A stretch of 64,000 nt of DNA from an uncultured Microbacterium sp. (GCA_913774665.1 CAJYHN010000002.1:1-64000), one strand, 5' to 3'; positions 21,383-30,718 are shown, numbered from the stretch's first letter. The notes: generated by a model not told the origin, from the letters alone. Numbers and translations: made by a program.

Positions 21383-22597
21383 ATGGCTCTGCGCACCCTC
21401 GATTCGCTGGGGTCGCTGGCCGGCACGCGCGTCATCGTCCGTTGTGATCTCAACGTTCCTCTCAAGGACGGGATCATCACGGACGATGGCCGCGTGCGCG
21501 CGTCGCTGCCGACCCTCAACGCACTGATCAACGCCGGCGCGCGTGTGATCGTGTGCTCGCACCTGGGCCGCCCCGACGGGGCCCCCGACCCGAAGTACTC
21601 CCTCGAGCCGGTCGCGCAGCGCCTGTCCGAGCTCCTCGGCCAGCCGGTTGCGTTCGCGCGCGACACGGTCGGAGAGTCCGCTCAGGATGCCGTCGCCTCG
21701 CTCGAGAACGGTGAGGTCGCGGTCATCGAGAACCTCCGCTTCAACGCGGGCGAGACCTCGAAGGACGAGTCCGAGCGCCAGGCGTTCGCCCGGGAGCTCG
21801 CCGGTCTCGGCGACGCCCTCGTGTCGGACGGCTTCGGCGTCGTGCATCGCAAGCAGGCGAGCGTCTACGACCTCGCTCAGCTCGTGCCCTCGGCCGCCGG
21901 CCTTCTCATCCAGAAGGAGCTCGAGGTCCTCGACCGTCTCACCGAGAACCCCGAGCGCCCCTACACGGTCGTTCTCGGCGGTTCCAAGGTCAGCGACAAG
22001 CTCGGCGTCATCGAGCACCTGCTGCCGCGCGTGGACAAGCTCCTCGTCGGTGGCGGCATGATGTTCACCTTCCTCGTCGCCGAGGGGCACAAGGTCGGCT
22101 CGAGCCTGCTCGAGCAGGACCAGATCGACACCGTGAAGGGCTACCTCGCCACGGCGAAGGAGCGCGGCGTCGAGATCGTGCTGCCGGTGGATGCGGTCGT
22201 CGCCGCCTCGTTCTCGGCGGACGCCGACCACGTGGTCGCCGACGCGGACGCCCTCGAAGACACCGCTTTCGGTGCGTCCGGTCTCGGCCTCGACATCGGA
22301 CCCCGCACGGCGGAGCTGTTCGCCGACGCCGTCCGCGGCTCGCGCACCGTCTTCTGGAACGGCCCGATGGGCGTGTTCGAGATGAAGGCGTTCGAGTCCG
22401 GCACCAGGACCGTCGCCCAGGCTCTCACCGAGGTCGACGGCCTCAGCGTCGTCGGCGGTGGCGACTCCGCCGCGGCCGTGCGTCAGCTCGGCTTCGACGA
22501 CGAGGCGTTCGGCCACATCTCCACGGGTGGCGGCGCCAGCCTGGAGTTCCTCGAAGGTAAGAAGCTCCCCGGACTGGAGGTCCTCGGATGGCAGTGA
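21383..22597 (+). CDS. pgk: phosphoglycerate kinase
   Basis: Transfers the acyl phosphate of 1,3-bisphosphoglycerate to ADP. 404 residues. The substrate-binding RCDLNVPL loop, the VVLGGSKVSDKL segment, the GGGMMFTFL motif and the C-terminal GGGDSAAAV nucleotide loop are all in place. It overlaps tpiA by 10 bases. Confidence 0.97.
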   Translation: MALRTLDSLGSLAGTRVIVRCDLNVPLKDGIITDDGRVRASLPTLNALINAGARVIVCSHLGRPDGAPDPKYSLEPVAQRLSELLGQPVAFARDTVGESAQDAVASLENGEVAVIENLRFNAGETSKDESERQAFARELAGLGDALVSDGFGVVHRKQASVYDLAQLVPSAAGLLIQKELEVLDRLTENPERPYTVVLGGSKVSDKLGVIEHLLPRVDKLLVGGGMMFTFLVAEGHKVGSSLLEQDQIDTVKGYLATAKERGVEIVLPVDAVVAASFSADADHVVADADALEDTAFGASGLGLDIGPRTAELFADAVRGSRTVFWNGPMGVFEMKAFESGTRTVAQALTEVDGLSVVGGGDSAAAVRQLGFDDEAFGHISTGGGASLEFLEGKKLPGLEVLGWQ

Positions 22598-23376
22598 CCA
22601 GAACCCCCCTCATCGCCGGCAACTGGAAGATGAACCTCGACCACCTGCAGGCGGTCGCGTTCGTTCAGAAGCTGCACTGGACGTTGAAGGAAGCCAAGCA
22701 CGAGGCCGGAAGCGTCGAGGTCGCGGTCTTCCCGCCGTTCACCGATCTGCGCACCGTGCAGACGCTGCTCGACGCCGACAAGATCGACTTCTCCCTCGGC
22801 GGTCAGGACCTCTCGGCCCACGACTCCGGCGCGTACACCGGCGAGATCTCGGGTCAGTTCCTGGCCAAGCTCGACGCGAAGTACGTGATCATCGGGCACT
22901 CGGAGCGTCGTCAGTTCCACAACGAGACCGACGAGGTCGTCGCGGCGAAGACCCAGGCCGCTCTGCGCCACGGTCTCGCCCCGGTGATCTGCGTCGGCGA
23001 GACCTCGGAGGACCTCGAGAAGTTCGGCGCCAGCGCCGTTCCGGTCGGCCAGCTCGAGGTCGCGCTCGAGGGCGTGGCGGCGGACGCCGACATCGTCGTG
23101 GCCTACGAGCCGGTGTGGGCCATCGGTTCGGGTCAGGCGGCGACGCCCGACCAGGCCCAGGAGGTCTGCGCCAAGCTCCGTGCGGTCGTCGCCGACAAGC
23201 TGGGCGCCGATGCGGCTGCGCGAACGCGCGTCCTCTACGGCGGCTCGGTGAAGTCGGGGAACATCGCCGGGTTCATGCGCGAGCCCGACGTGGACGGCGC
23301 CCTGGTGGGTGGCGCGAGCCTCGTCGTGGACGAGTTCGCCGCGATCGTCCGCTTCCAGAAGCACGTCGGCGTCTGA
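22588..23376 (+). CDS. tpiA: triose-phosphate isomerase
   Basis: Interconverts dihydroxyacetone phosphate and glyceraldehyde 3-phosphate. 262 residues. The signatures GNWKMN, the catalytic His in IIGHSERRQ, the catalytic Glu in VVAYEPVWAIGSG and the phosphate loop LYGGSVKSGN are intact. ATG 22588 overlaps the end of pgk; a GTG at 22594 would give a 4-base GTGA overlap and is the alternative. Confidence 0.97.
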   Translation: MAVTRTPLIAGNWKMNLDHLQAVAFVQKLHWTLKEAKHEAGSVEVAVFPPFTDLRTVQTLLDADKIDFSLGGQDLSAHDSGAYTGEISGQFLAKLDAKYVIIGHSERRQFHNETDEVVAAKTQAALRHGLAPVICVGETSEDLEKFGASAVPVGQLEVALEGVAADADIVVAYEPVWAIGSGQAATPDQAQEVCAKLRAVVADKLGADAAARTRVLYGGSVKSGNIAGFMREPDVDGALVGGASLVVDEFAAIVRFQKHVGV

Positions 23377-23382
23377 CGCCGA

Positions 23383-23419
23383 CACGGATGCCCGCGGCGC
23401 TCCGCCGCGGGCATCCGTG
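23383..23419 (+). terminator. terminator after tpiA
   Basis: A 16-bp perfect stem (23384-23399 with 23403-23418) with a 3-base loop. The stem contains GGATGCC on one arm and GGCATCC on the other. Confidence 0.85.
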
Positions 23420-23438
23420 CGTCCGGGGCGCCTCCCCG

Positions 23439-23444
23439 TATACT
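23439..23444 (+). promoter_or_regulatory. -10 element TATACT of secG-rbpA
   Basis: TATACT is a good -10 match in a GC-rich gap directly after the tpiA terminator. The predicted leader to the secG GTG is about 40 bases. Confidence 0.6.
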
Positions 23445-23489
23445 TGACGCTTGTGCGGTCGACCTGATCGCTACGAAAGGCTTCCGACT

Positions 23490-23738
23490 GTGCAGATTCT
23501 CGAGTTCGTCCTGCAGGTGCTCCTCGGCATCACCAGCCTCCTGCTGACCCTGCTCATCCTGCTCCACAAGGGTCGCGGTGGCGGTCTGTCCGACATGTTC
23601 GGCGGCGGCATGAGTTCCGCCCTCGGTTCGTCGGGCCTGGCCGAGCGCAACCTCAACCGTTTCACGATCGTGCTCGCGCTGGTGTGGTTCGTCACCATCG
23701 TGGGTCTCGGTCTCCTCACCAAGTTCGCGGAGATCTGA
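23490..23738 (+). CDS. secG: protein translocase subunit SecG
   Basis: Small accessory subunit of the SecYEG membrane channel. 82 residues with two membrane segments (about 1-22 and 53-76) joined by a Gly-rich loop (GRGGGLSDMFGGGM), the family hallmark. GTG 23490 gives the correct first membrane segment; the frame from 23451 adds a polar, non-conserved extension. Followed after 1 base by rbpA. Confidence 0.93.
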   Translation: MQILEFVLQVLLGITSLLLTLLILLHKGRGGGLSDMFGGGMSSALGSSGLAERNLNRFTIVLALVWFVTIVGLGLLTKFAEI

Positions 23739-23739
23739 C

Positions 23740-24093
23740 ATGGCCACTGGCGGCAATGCCATCCGTGGCTCGCGCGTCGGCGCGGGCCCCATGGGCGAGC
23801 AGGATCACGGCTTCCACGCCGACCGCGTCGCCGTTTCGTACTGGGACGCCCTCGGCAACGAGACCGTCCGGTATTTCGCCGCGGGAATCCCCGACGACGA
23901 GATCCCCGAGACGATCGACTCCCCGCACTCCGGGCTCCCCGCCGGGCGTGACAAGGCCAACCCGCCGGCTCTCGCCAAGGCGGAGCCCTACAAGACGCAC
24001 CTCGCCTACGTGAAGGAGCGCCGCAGCGACGAAGAAGCCGCGTCGCTCCTCGACGACGCTCTGCAGCAGCTGCGCGAGCGTCGCGGACAGTAA
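23740..24093 (+). CDS. rbpA: RNA polymerase-binding protein RbpA
   Basis: An actinobacteria-specific transcription factor that contacts sigma and promoter DNA and stabilises open complexes. 117 residues. The N-terminal GGNAIRGSRVGAGPMGE segment is the conserved basic linker region, and the middle YWDALGNETVRYFAAG is the core fold. The usual core zinc cysteines are not present. The C-terminal helix (THLAYVKERRSDEEA) is the sigma-interacting part. Co-transcribed with secG. Confidence 0.95.
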   Translation: MATGGNAIRGSRVGAGPMGEQDHGFHADRVAVSYWDALGNETVRYFAAGIPDDEIPETIDSPHSGLPAGRDKANPPALAKAEPYKTHLAYVKERRSDEEAASLLDDALQQLRERRGQ

Positions 24094-24115
24094 GTCCTCA
24101 CCGCGCGAACGAGAG

Positions 24116-24150
24116 AAGGGCCGGATGCCGTGGCATCCGGCCCTTCTTCC
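24116..24150 (+). terminator. rbpA terminator
   Basis: A 14-bp perfect stem (24116-24129 with 24132-24145) followed by a pyrimidine-rich tail (CTTCC). Both arms consist largely of the GGATGCC/GGCATCC word. Confidence 0.9.
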
Positions 24151-24233
24151 TTTCGGTGACCACGCGAGAGCGGACGGGCGCGCCCGGGCGAGGGGACGGG
24201 CATCCGCGCCGCGCGTCGGGGGTGGGCACCGGC

Positions 24234-24983
24234 TCAGCGGACCGGGGAGTCGGTGACGATCCTCGTCCAGGGGCCCGCGGGGACGTCGGCGTCGTCGACG
24301 AAGGCCCAATCGACGCGGTCGTCCTCTCCGTCGAGATCCGAGAAGCCCAGGCAGCCGTTGAGAGCGGGAGAGACGTCGAGGCCCGCGCCGTTGTAGCGCG
24401 CGTTCGCGGGACGACGATCGTCGGAGCCGAAAACGTAGGCGGCGTCGCGGTACTCGCCCGGCCCCGCGTCCTCGATCTGGCCGTAGCAGACGTGTCCGTC
24501 CTTGCGCAGGACCACCCACCTGTTCTTCATGAGGCTCTGCGAGGGGTCGTCGACGGCCGAGGAGTACGCCGGCTCTTCCGCCCACGGGATGACCGAGCCG
24601 CGCGTGGCGAAGCCCTGTTCGTCGTTGACGTCGTCGAAGGGCAGGTCGAGGTAGAACGGGTTCTCGAGCGGGGTCATGGCGGTGGGGAAATACCCGGTGT
24701 CGGCGGTACGGGCCTCGGTGCGGCAGGCGGTGCCGACGACGATCCCATCGCAACCGCCGTAGGAACCCAACCAGTCCGAGTCGTACGTCGAGAGGCGCTG
24801 GCTCCCGTCGGAGGCGTTCGGGTCGAACACCTCGCCCACCCAGAAGGTCGTCGCCACCACGCCGGTGTGCCACGGGTAGCCGGTCTCGGGTCGCGGTACG
24901 GCGGGCGGGGCGCACGCCGACAGGCCGACGGCGGCGACCACCACGAGGGTGATCGCCGCCGCCGGCCGCAGCGACAGCGTCAT
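24234..24983 (-). CDS. secreted lipoprotein of unknown function
   Basis: A 249-residue predicted lipoprotein. Residues 1-24 are a signal peptide ending in the lipobox LSAC. The mature part has several conserved-looking aromatic stretches (YPWHTGVV, NRWVVLRKDG) and pairs of cysteines (GGCDG...TACRT; HVCYGQ; NGCLGF). The C-terminal GAGLDVSPALNG pattern is reminiscent of double-psi beta-barrel proteins, but I would not assign it. Its ATG overlaps the stop of the polysaccharide deacetylase gene (ATGA), so the two are made together and it is likely to act on the same envelope polymer. Confidence 0.7.
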   Translation of the reverse strand: MTLSLRPAAAITLVVVAAVGLSACAPPAVPRPETGYPWHTGVVATTFWVGEVFDPNASDGSQRLSTYDSDWLGSYGGCDGIVVGTACRTEARTADTGYFPTAMTPLENPFYLDLPFDDVNDEQGFATRGSVIPWAEEPAYSSAVDDPSQSLMKNRWVVLRKDGHVCYGQIEDAGPGEYRDAAYVFGSDDRRPANARYNGAGLDVSPALNGCLGFSDLDGEDDRVDWAFVDDADVPAGPWTRIVTDSPVR

Positions 24984-26431
24984 CCGGTGACGTCGCTCTC
25001 GGTGGGGTGGACCTTCTCCACCGGGCCCTGGGGAGGTGTCGCGGTCATCGGGGCGAACGACGGGGCGGTCACGGTGGCGGGGGCCAGCGACGGGGCGCCG
25101 GCGCTGTCGTAGAGCTGCAGATCATCGGTGCGGAGGGTGCCGTTGCCGAAGATCGTCAGCGCGAAACTGATGCCGTTGTAGCCGGCGGGGATCGCGGACG
25201 TCGTCCAATCGGCCTGCGTCCAATCGGCCGCCGAGGCGAACCACGGGCTCGAGGTCCAGTACGACCACGAACCGCTCGTCGACCGGAGGTAGACCGCGAA
25301 CTGCGTCACCCCGCTCGACTGGTACCACTCGCGCAGCGTGTAGGTCTTGCCCGGTGTCACCGTGGGGGAGCACTGGCCGAGGTCGAACTGCGGGAGGAGC
25401 TTGGCATCGCCGTCCACGTACGCGGACATGACGATCCCGCTGGAGATGTTCCCCGTGTGCGCGGGGGAGCCCGTGCTGAACGCGGGGGAGTTGTTGCCGT
25501 AGCCGCCCCTCATCCAGCAGTCGGGGGCACCGGTCTCCATGCTCGGATTGACGATGCCGTTGGTCGACCCCGTCACGGCGGGCACCGAGGGGCCGTCGAC
25601 GGCGGGCTTGGCCGTGCCGCCGATGACGTCGCCGATCGTCTTGACCACCGTTCCCGCCGCCTGTCGCGTCTTCAACCACGAGGTGAACTGACCGAACAAC
25701 GACGTGGTCACCGCCAGGTCGCTGCACGCATTGTCGCAGACGTCGTGGAAGGTGTACTGCACCCACCCTCCGCCGTTCTGCTCGGCGTTCGTGACCCCGG
25801 CCTTGAGGTCGTCGAGCGTCCAGGTGGCGTCGACCTGGTCGAGAGCTTTGAGTGCGTACTTGTCGGCCGGGCGGGTGGACTCGGCGTAGGCGCAGTCGGG
25901 GCAGCCGAAGCGGCTTCGGATGTCGCCGAGGAGGCGCCCGCTCTGGTACCCGCAGTTCGCCACGGCCTTTTCGACGGTGGGGGTCGACGAGGCGAACGGG
26001 TACGCGAAGCTGCGCACGGTGAAGCCCCACGAGGTGAGGTTCTTGCGATCGGTGCAGATCTGGCGCGTGGCCTCGTCGACGCTGACCTGCGCGAGATCGG
26101 GGTGGTTGACGGTGTGCCCGCCGATCTCGTGCCCCGCATTCTTGAGGTTCGTCAGGTCGGTGCGGGTCATGTGCCCCGCCGCGCCGATGAATCCGGAGTT
26201 GATGTAGAACGTCCCCTTCATGCCGTTGGCCTGAAGGGCGGGGAGGGCGTTGAGCTGGTCGGAGTTGGCGTCGTCGAAGGTGAGGCTGACGATGGTGCGG
26301 GTCGCGGCCTGGGCCGGCGCCGCGGCGGGCGGTGCCGCGGCGATCAGCCCGCCCGCTCCGACGGCGACGGCGGCGAGGACCGCGAGGGCCCGGAGTCGCC
26401 GACGCCCGGGGGCGACGGGTCGGTGGATCAT
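24980..26431 (-). CDS. secreted polysaccharide deacetylase with carbohydrate-binding-like domain
   Basis: A 483-residue exported enzyme. The signal peptide spans about residues 1-43 (basic start, hydrophobic core, AQA end). The NodB-type carbohydrate esterase 4 domain has TFDD at 51-54 and the metal ligands H106 and H110 in GHTVNHP, then SFAYPF. The C-terminal ~160 residues (GIVNPSMETG...) look like a jelly-roll carbohydrate-binding module of the CBM4/9 type. It would remove N-acetyl groups from an extracellular polymer. ATG 26431 is supported by GAAAGGA upstream; the longer frame from 26515 is not. It lies downstream of glmS and is coupled to the lipoprotein gene. Confidence 0.85.
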   Translation of the reverse strand: MIHRPVAPGRRRLRALAVLAAVAVGAGGLIAAAPPAAAPAQAATRTIVSLTFDDANSDQLNALPALQANGMKGTFYINSGFIGAAGHMTRTDLTNLKNAGHEIGGHTVNHPDLAQVSVDEATRQICTDRKNLTSWGFTVRSFAYPFASSTPTVEKAVANCGYQSGRLLGDIRSRFGCPDCAYAESTRPADKYALKALDQVDATWTLDDLKAGVTNAEQNGGGWVQYTFHDVCDNACSDLAVTTSLFGQFTSWLKTRQAAGTVVKTIGDVIGGTAKPAVDGPSVPAVTGSTNGIVNPSMETGAPDCWMRGGYGNNSPAFSTGSPAHTGNISSGIVMSAYVDGDAKLLPQFDLGQCSPTVTPGKTYTLREWYQSSGVTQFAVYLRSTSGSWSYWTSSPWFASAADWTQADWTTSAIPAGYNGISFALTIFGNGTLRTDDLQLYDSAGAPSLAPATVTAPSFAPMTATPPQGPVEKVHPTESDVTG

Positions 26432-26511
26432 GGGGGCGTCCTTTCGGGTCAGGCGGGTCCGTCGGCGGATCCATGAGTCGTCGGGGCCGGTGGCCTCGGA
26501 GGCACGGCCGG

Positions 26512-28326
26512 TCACGAGACCGTCACCGACTTTGCGAGATTGCGCGGCTTGTCGACGTCGCGGCGCAAGCGCAGGGCGAGCTCGCGAGCGAACATCTGCA
26601 GGGGGACGACCGTTTCGAGAGGCCCCCAGGAGGGGCCCGTCCGCGGCAGGTGCAGGGGGATCCCGCCGACGGTCAGCACGCGTTCTCCCACGCGCAGCAC
26701 GCGGCCGCCGCGGGCCAGGATCTCGGCGACGTCGACGTCGAGCCGAGGATCGCCGTTGTCGACGACGAACACCGGGGTGCCGGCATCCACCAGGGCGAGA
26801 GGGCCGTGCTTCAGTTCGCCCGCCGGCTGGTGCTCAGTCCACCGGTACGACAGCTCCTTCAGCTTGAGCGCCCCCTCGGCGGCGTAGACGAGACCCGAGC
26901 CGCGCCCGATGAAGAGGAAGCCGGGGGCGTTGACGAACTCGGCGGCCATCTTCGCCGCGGGGCCGCGCCAGGTGTCGAGAGCGGCCGACAGTGCCTCCGG
27001 GGTCGCGGCGAGCGCGCGCAGGTCACCGTCGAGGGCCATCGCGTCGGCCCGCGACGAGACCGACAACCCCGAGAGGGCCAGGCAGGCGCCCGTGAGGACC
27101 TGCGCGACGAACGTCTTGGTCGCGGCGACTCCGATCTCGGGACCGGCGAGGCAATCGAGCGTCGCATCCGCGCGACGGGCCAGCGTCGACGACGGATTGT
27201 TCGTCAGGGCCAGCAGGGTGCGCCCGTTGGCCGGGAGGCCGTCGAGCGCCCGGAGGACGTCGGCCGTCTCACCCGACTGGCTCAGCGCGATCACCAGGGT
27301 TCGCGGCTCCCAGACCTCGTGCGCCGCTTCGCTCGCGACGAGCGTGCGGGTGGGGAGGCCGCCGAGGCGGGAGAACACCCCGGCCACCGCACGGCCGGCG
27401 TGCAGCGACGTTCCGCACCCGATGACCGTCACCCGATCGACGTCGTCGAGCGGGGGAAGGCCCGCCCCCCGCCACAGGGCGCCGTCGGCGATTCCGGGGG
27501 TGAGGACCTCGAGCACGCGGCGCGCCACGGCGGGCTGCTCGTCGATCTCGTTGCCCATGTGGTCACGGTGGCGTCCCTTGCTCGACAGGTACGCCGTCTG
27601 CGGGACGGGCCACAGTCCCCGCGGGCGGCAGCTGCCGCCCGCGCGGTGCCACCGCATGCCTCCCGCGTCCACCTCGACCACGTCGTCGTCCTCCAGCACG
27701 CGGAACGCCTCGACCACCGGGGCGATCGCGCCCACGTCGCTCGCGAAGTAGACCCCTTCTTCACCCGCGGCGACGATGAGCGGCGAACCGTGCGCCGTTC
27801 CCGCGAGCGATCCGGTTCGGGTGTCGAGGGCGACGATCGCCCACGACCCCTCGAGGCGCGTGACGGTGTCGGCGAGGGCGTCGCCGAGGCCCACTCCGGG
27901 GCGCAGCGCCTGCTCGAGCAGGTGGACGATCACCTCGCTGTCGACGTCGGTGGCGAAGCGGTGCCCGTCGGCGACGAGCTGCGCCCGCAGCAGGTCGGCG
28001 TTCTCGATGATCCCGTTGTGCACCAGGAACAACCGACCGCTGCAGTCCTCGATCGGGTGGGCGTTGCGCTCGTTGACCTCGCCGTGGGTGGCCCAGCGGG
28101 TGTGACCGATCGCCGAGGTCGTGGCATCCGTCCCCGATTCGCCCGAACGCACTGCGTCGGTGAGGGATGCCACGCCGTTCAGGGTGCGCACGTGCAGAGC
28201 CGTGCCGTCGACGTACCGCGCGGCGATGCCGGCGGAGTCGTAGCCCCGGTACTCCAGACGCTCGAGGGCGTTGCGGGCGCGCGAGGCGGCGGACGTCGGT
28301 CCGCGGTAGGCGGTGATGCCGCACAT
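26512..28326 (-). CDS. glmS: glutamine--fructose-6-phosphate aminotransferase
   Basis: Makes glucosamine 6-phosphate, the entry to UDP-GlcNAc. 604 residues. The N-terminal glutaminase begins MCGITAYRG with the catalytic Cys at position 2; the glutamine-binding HTRWATHG and HNGIIEN segments follow. Two SIS domains carry GCGTSLHAG and SQSGETADV, and the C-terminus has the family KSVTV end. The start shares one base with the upstream epimerase stop (TGATG), placing it in a polysaccharide operon rather than the usual housekeeping site, so it may be a dedicated second copy. Confidence 0.93.
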   Translation of the reverse strand: MCGITAYRGPTSAASRARNALERLEYRGYDSAGIAARYVDGTALHVRTLNGVASLTDAVRSGESGTDATTSAIGHTRWATHGEVNERNAHPIEDCSGRLFLVHNGIIENADLLRAQLVADGHRFATDVDSEVIVHLLEQALRPGVGLGDALADTVTRLEGSWAIVALDTRTGSLAGTAHGSPLIVAAGEEGVYFASDVGAIAPVVEAFRVLEDDDVVEVDAGGMRWHRAGGSCRPRGLWPVPQTAYLSSKGRHRDHMGNEIDEQPAVARRVLEVLTPGIADGALWRGAGLPPLDDVDRVTVIGCGTSLHAGRAVAGVFSRLGGLPTRTLVASEAAHEVWEPRTLVIALSQSGETADVLRALDGLPANGRTLLALTNNPSSTLARRADATLDCLAGPEIGVAATKTFVAQVLTGACLALSGLSVSSRADAMALDGDLRALAATPEALSAALDTWRGPAAKMAAEFVNAPGFLFIGRGSGLVYAAEGALKLKELSYRWTEHQPAGELKHGPLALVDAGTPVFVVDNGDPRLDVDVAEILARGGRVLRVGERVLTVGGIPLHLPRTGPSWGPLETVVPLQMFARELALRLRRDVDKPRNLAKSVTVS

Positions 28327-29390
28327 CAGAGGACCCCGCGGAAGGCGCCCGCGCCGGCGAGCGGCATGGCATCGGAGCCCAGGCGTTCGCGCGAGAGCAG
28401 GTCGGCGGCGACGCGCATGATCGTGGAGGTCAACGAGGTGTGCGGCTCGTAGCCGACGAGGTCGTGCGCCTTGGTGTTGTCGGGGACGCGGCGCCGCATG
28501 TCTTCGAAACCGGGGGCGTACGCCTGCTCGTAGGGGACGAGCTCGATCGTGCTCCGGCTGTCGAGGGTGCGGATGATCTCGGTCGCGAGTTCGAAGATCG
28601 AGATCTCGCGCGCCCCGCCCAGGTTGTAGGCCTGACCCCGAGCGCGCGGGTCCCTCTCGATGAGCACCATCGCGGGCACGACATCCTCGACCGCGGAGAA
28701 GCAACGCGTCTGCTGGCCGTCGCCGAACACGGTGAGGGGCGCGCCGCGCAGGGCCTGCCCCACGAGGTTCGGCAGCACCATGCCGTAGCGACCGGTCTGG
28801 CGGGGCCCGACGGTGTTGAACAGGCGGACGATCGAGACGTCGAGGCCCTCCTGATCGCAGTAGGCCTTGGCGAAGGCCTCGTCGATGCCCTTCGCCCCCG
28901 CGTAGGTCCAGCGGGAGAGCAGCGGGTCGCCGAGGACGCGGTCGGAGTCCTCGCGCAGGCGATCGGCGGTGTTCTTGCCGTACACCTCGCTCGTGGACAC
29001 CATCAGCACGGAGGCCTGGTGTTCGATGGCCGCCGTCAGCACGTTCTCGGTGCCGTGGATGTTGATGCGCAGACCCCGCAGGGGCTGCTCCACGATGAGC
29101 TTCACCCCCACGGCCGCGGCCAGGTGGAACACGCGGTCGCATCCCTGCATCGCCGCGCCCACCGTCTTGGTGTTGAGGATCGAGCCGTGGATCATCTCGA
29201 GCCGGGGGTTGTCGGCGACCCCCGCGAGGTTGCGGGCCGAGCCGGTCGAGAGATCGTCGAGGACGACGACCTCGTCGCCGAGGCTCAGCAGGTGCTCGAC
29301 GAGGTGGCTGCCGACGAACCCGGCGCCCCCGGTGACGAGCGTGCGCGTCCGGGGCGAGGCGGAGCCCGGGTAGACCGTGACGCCGCTCAC
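28326..29390 (-). CDS. NAD-dependent nucleotide-sugar epimerase/dehydratase
   Basis: A 354-residue extended short-chain dehydrogenase. The NAD loop is TGGAGFVGSH at about residues 20-29; a STSEVYGKN segment carries the active-site Ser, and YAGAK the Tyr-Lys pair. It resembles UDP-hexose 4-epimerases and related enzymes; which sugar it acts on cannot be told. GTG 29390 overlaps the stop of the upstream dehydrogenase (GTGA), and homology starts there; the frame extends upstream without conservation. Placed between a UDP-HexNAc-type dehydrogenase and glmS, it probably shapes an amino-sugar precursor. Confidence 0.8.
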   Translation of the reverse strand: MSGVTVYPGSASPRTRTLVTGGAGFVGSHLVEHLLSLGDEVVVLDDLSTGSARNLAGVADNPRLEMIHGSILNTKTVGAAMQGCDRVFHLAAAVGVKLIVEQPLRGLRINIHGTENVLTAAIEHQASVLMVSTSEVYGKNTADRLREDSDRVLGDPLLSRWTYAGAKGIDEAFAKAYCDQEGLDVSIVRLFNTVGPRQTGRYGMVLPNLVGQALRGAPLTVFGDGQQTRCFSAVEDVVPAMVLIERDPRARGQAYNLGGAREISIFELATEIIRTLDSRSTIELVPYEQAYAPGFEDMRRRVPDNTKAHDLVGYEPHTSLTSTIMRVAADLLSRERLGSDAMPLAGAGAFRGVL

Positions 29391-30718
29391 AGGAGCACCC
29401 GCCCCGCGATGTCGGCGCTGCGGTAGGTGCCGTCGACCACGACCGCGTCGCCGTCGAGCCACGCCAGGTCCGCGTCATGGTGGCGGGTGTGTACGAGCAC
29501 GATGTCGGGGTGGAACGCCGCCGGGTCGGGCAGCGAATCGCGTTCGCGCCCGGAGTCGAGGCGGATGTGCGGGGCGTGGGTGTCGACGTACTGCACCTCG
29601 GCGCCCACGTCGATCAGGTGGTCGATGATCTCGAGGGCGGGGGACTCGCGCAGGTCGGCGACGTCGGGTTTGTAGGTGACGCCGACGACGAGCACCCGGG
29701 CGCCGAGCGTGCCCTTGCCCGCGCGTCCGAGCACGTCGCGGATCCGGTCGACGACACGGCGCGGGCGGGCGGCGATGCGCGTCATGGCCTCGGTGATGAC
29801 GCCCGCGTCGACGTGCAGCGCCTTCAGCTGCCAGAGCAGGTAGTGCGGGTCGCACGGGATGCAGTGTCCGCCGACGCCGGGGCCGGGGTAGAACGCCATG
29901 AAGCCGTAGGGCTTCGTGCTCGCCGCCTCGATCACCTCGGTGACGGGGACGTCGAGGGCACCGCAGATGTCGGCGAACTCGTTGGCCAGGGCGATGTTGA
30001 CGGCGCGGAAGGTGTTCTCGAGCAGCTTCGTCATCTCGGCGGTTGCGAGGCTGGAGACCCGATGCACGCGCGCCGCGTAGCGGGCGAGCAGTCGCGCGCC
30101 CTCTTCTTCGCACTGCGCGGTGGCCCCGCCGACCACGCGGGGGACGACCTCCTGGGCGAAGCCCACGTTGCCGGGGTCGATGCGTTCGGCGCTGAAGGTG
30201 ACGAAGACGTCGCGTCCGATCTGCATCCCGCGCTCGCGGAGCGGCTTCTCGACGAGGTCGTGGGTGCAGCCGACGTAGGTGGTCGAGGTGAGCATGATGA
30301 GCTGCCCGGGCCGGACGGCCGCGACGACGGTGGCGCACGCCGCCCGGAGCGCGGTGAGGTCGGGGACCTGCTGGTGGTCGACGGGCGTGGGGACGCACAC
30401 GACGATCGCGGCCGCGCGGCTGAGCTCCGCGGTGTCGCTGGTGAGCCGGAAGTCCGCCGGCGCGTGCAGGGCGGTCTCGAGGCGCTCCCGGTCGGAGTCG
30501 ATGAGGTCGGCGCTGCGCGAGGCGATGTCGCGCAGGCGTCGCGGCGAGACGTCGAGGGCGAGAACGCGCGACCCGCTGGCGTGATAAGCCAGGGCGGTCG
30601 GCAGGCCCACGTACCCGAGTCCGACGATGGCGACGTCGAAGTCGAACGTCCGCGTCGGAGCGGGAGCCGGGGGCCGCGGCGTGGTCATGACGTCGGCTCG
30701 GACATCGAGAGTGGACAT
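29387..30718 (-). CDS. nucleotide-sugar dehydrogenase, UDP-HexNAc type
   Basis: A 443-residue two-step NAD-dependent dehydrogenase that oxidises C6 of a UDP-sugar to a uronic acid. The Rossmann motif GLGYVGLP is at 33-40. The catalytic Cys286 lies in GGHCIPCDPHYL, the signature of the UDP-GlcNAc/ManNAc branch (WbpA/WecC) rather than of UDP-glucose dehydrogenases. The product is therefore inferred to be a UDP-aminouronic acid. ATG 30718 is 6 bases after GGAGG; an ATG at 30724 directly abuts that site. A 13-bp hairpin lies 9 bases upstream of the ribosome-binding site. First gene of the five-gene operon. Confidence 0.88.
   Translation of the reverse strand: MSTLDVRADVMTTPRPPAPAPTRTFDFDVAIVGLGYVGLPTALAYHASGSRVLALDVSPRRLRDIASRSADLIDSDRERLETALHAPADFRLTSDTAELSRAAAIVVCVPTPVDHQQVPDLTALRAACATVVAAVRPGQLIMLTSTTYVGCTHDLVEKPLRERGMQIGRDVFVTFSAERIDPGNVGFAQEVVPRVVGGATAQCEEEGARLLARYAARVHRVSSLATAEMTKLLENTFRAVNIALANEFADICGALDVPVTEVIEAASTKPYGFMAFYPGPGVGGHCIPCDPHYLLWQLKALHVDAGVITEAMTRIAARPRRVVDRIRDVLGRAGKGTLGARVLVVGVTYKPDVADLRESPALEIIDHLIDVGAEVQYVDTHAPHIRLDSGRERDSLPDPAAFHPDIVLVHTRHHDADLAWLDGDAVVVDGTYRSADIAGRVLL

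Noticed and set aside
26332-28452. A 706-codon plus-strand frame opposite glmS
   Set aside because: glmS is intact with catalytic residues; the opposite frame is a compositional shadow.
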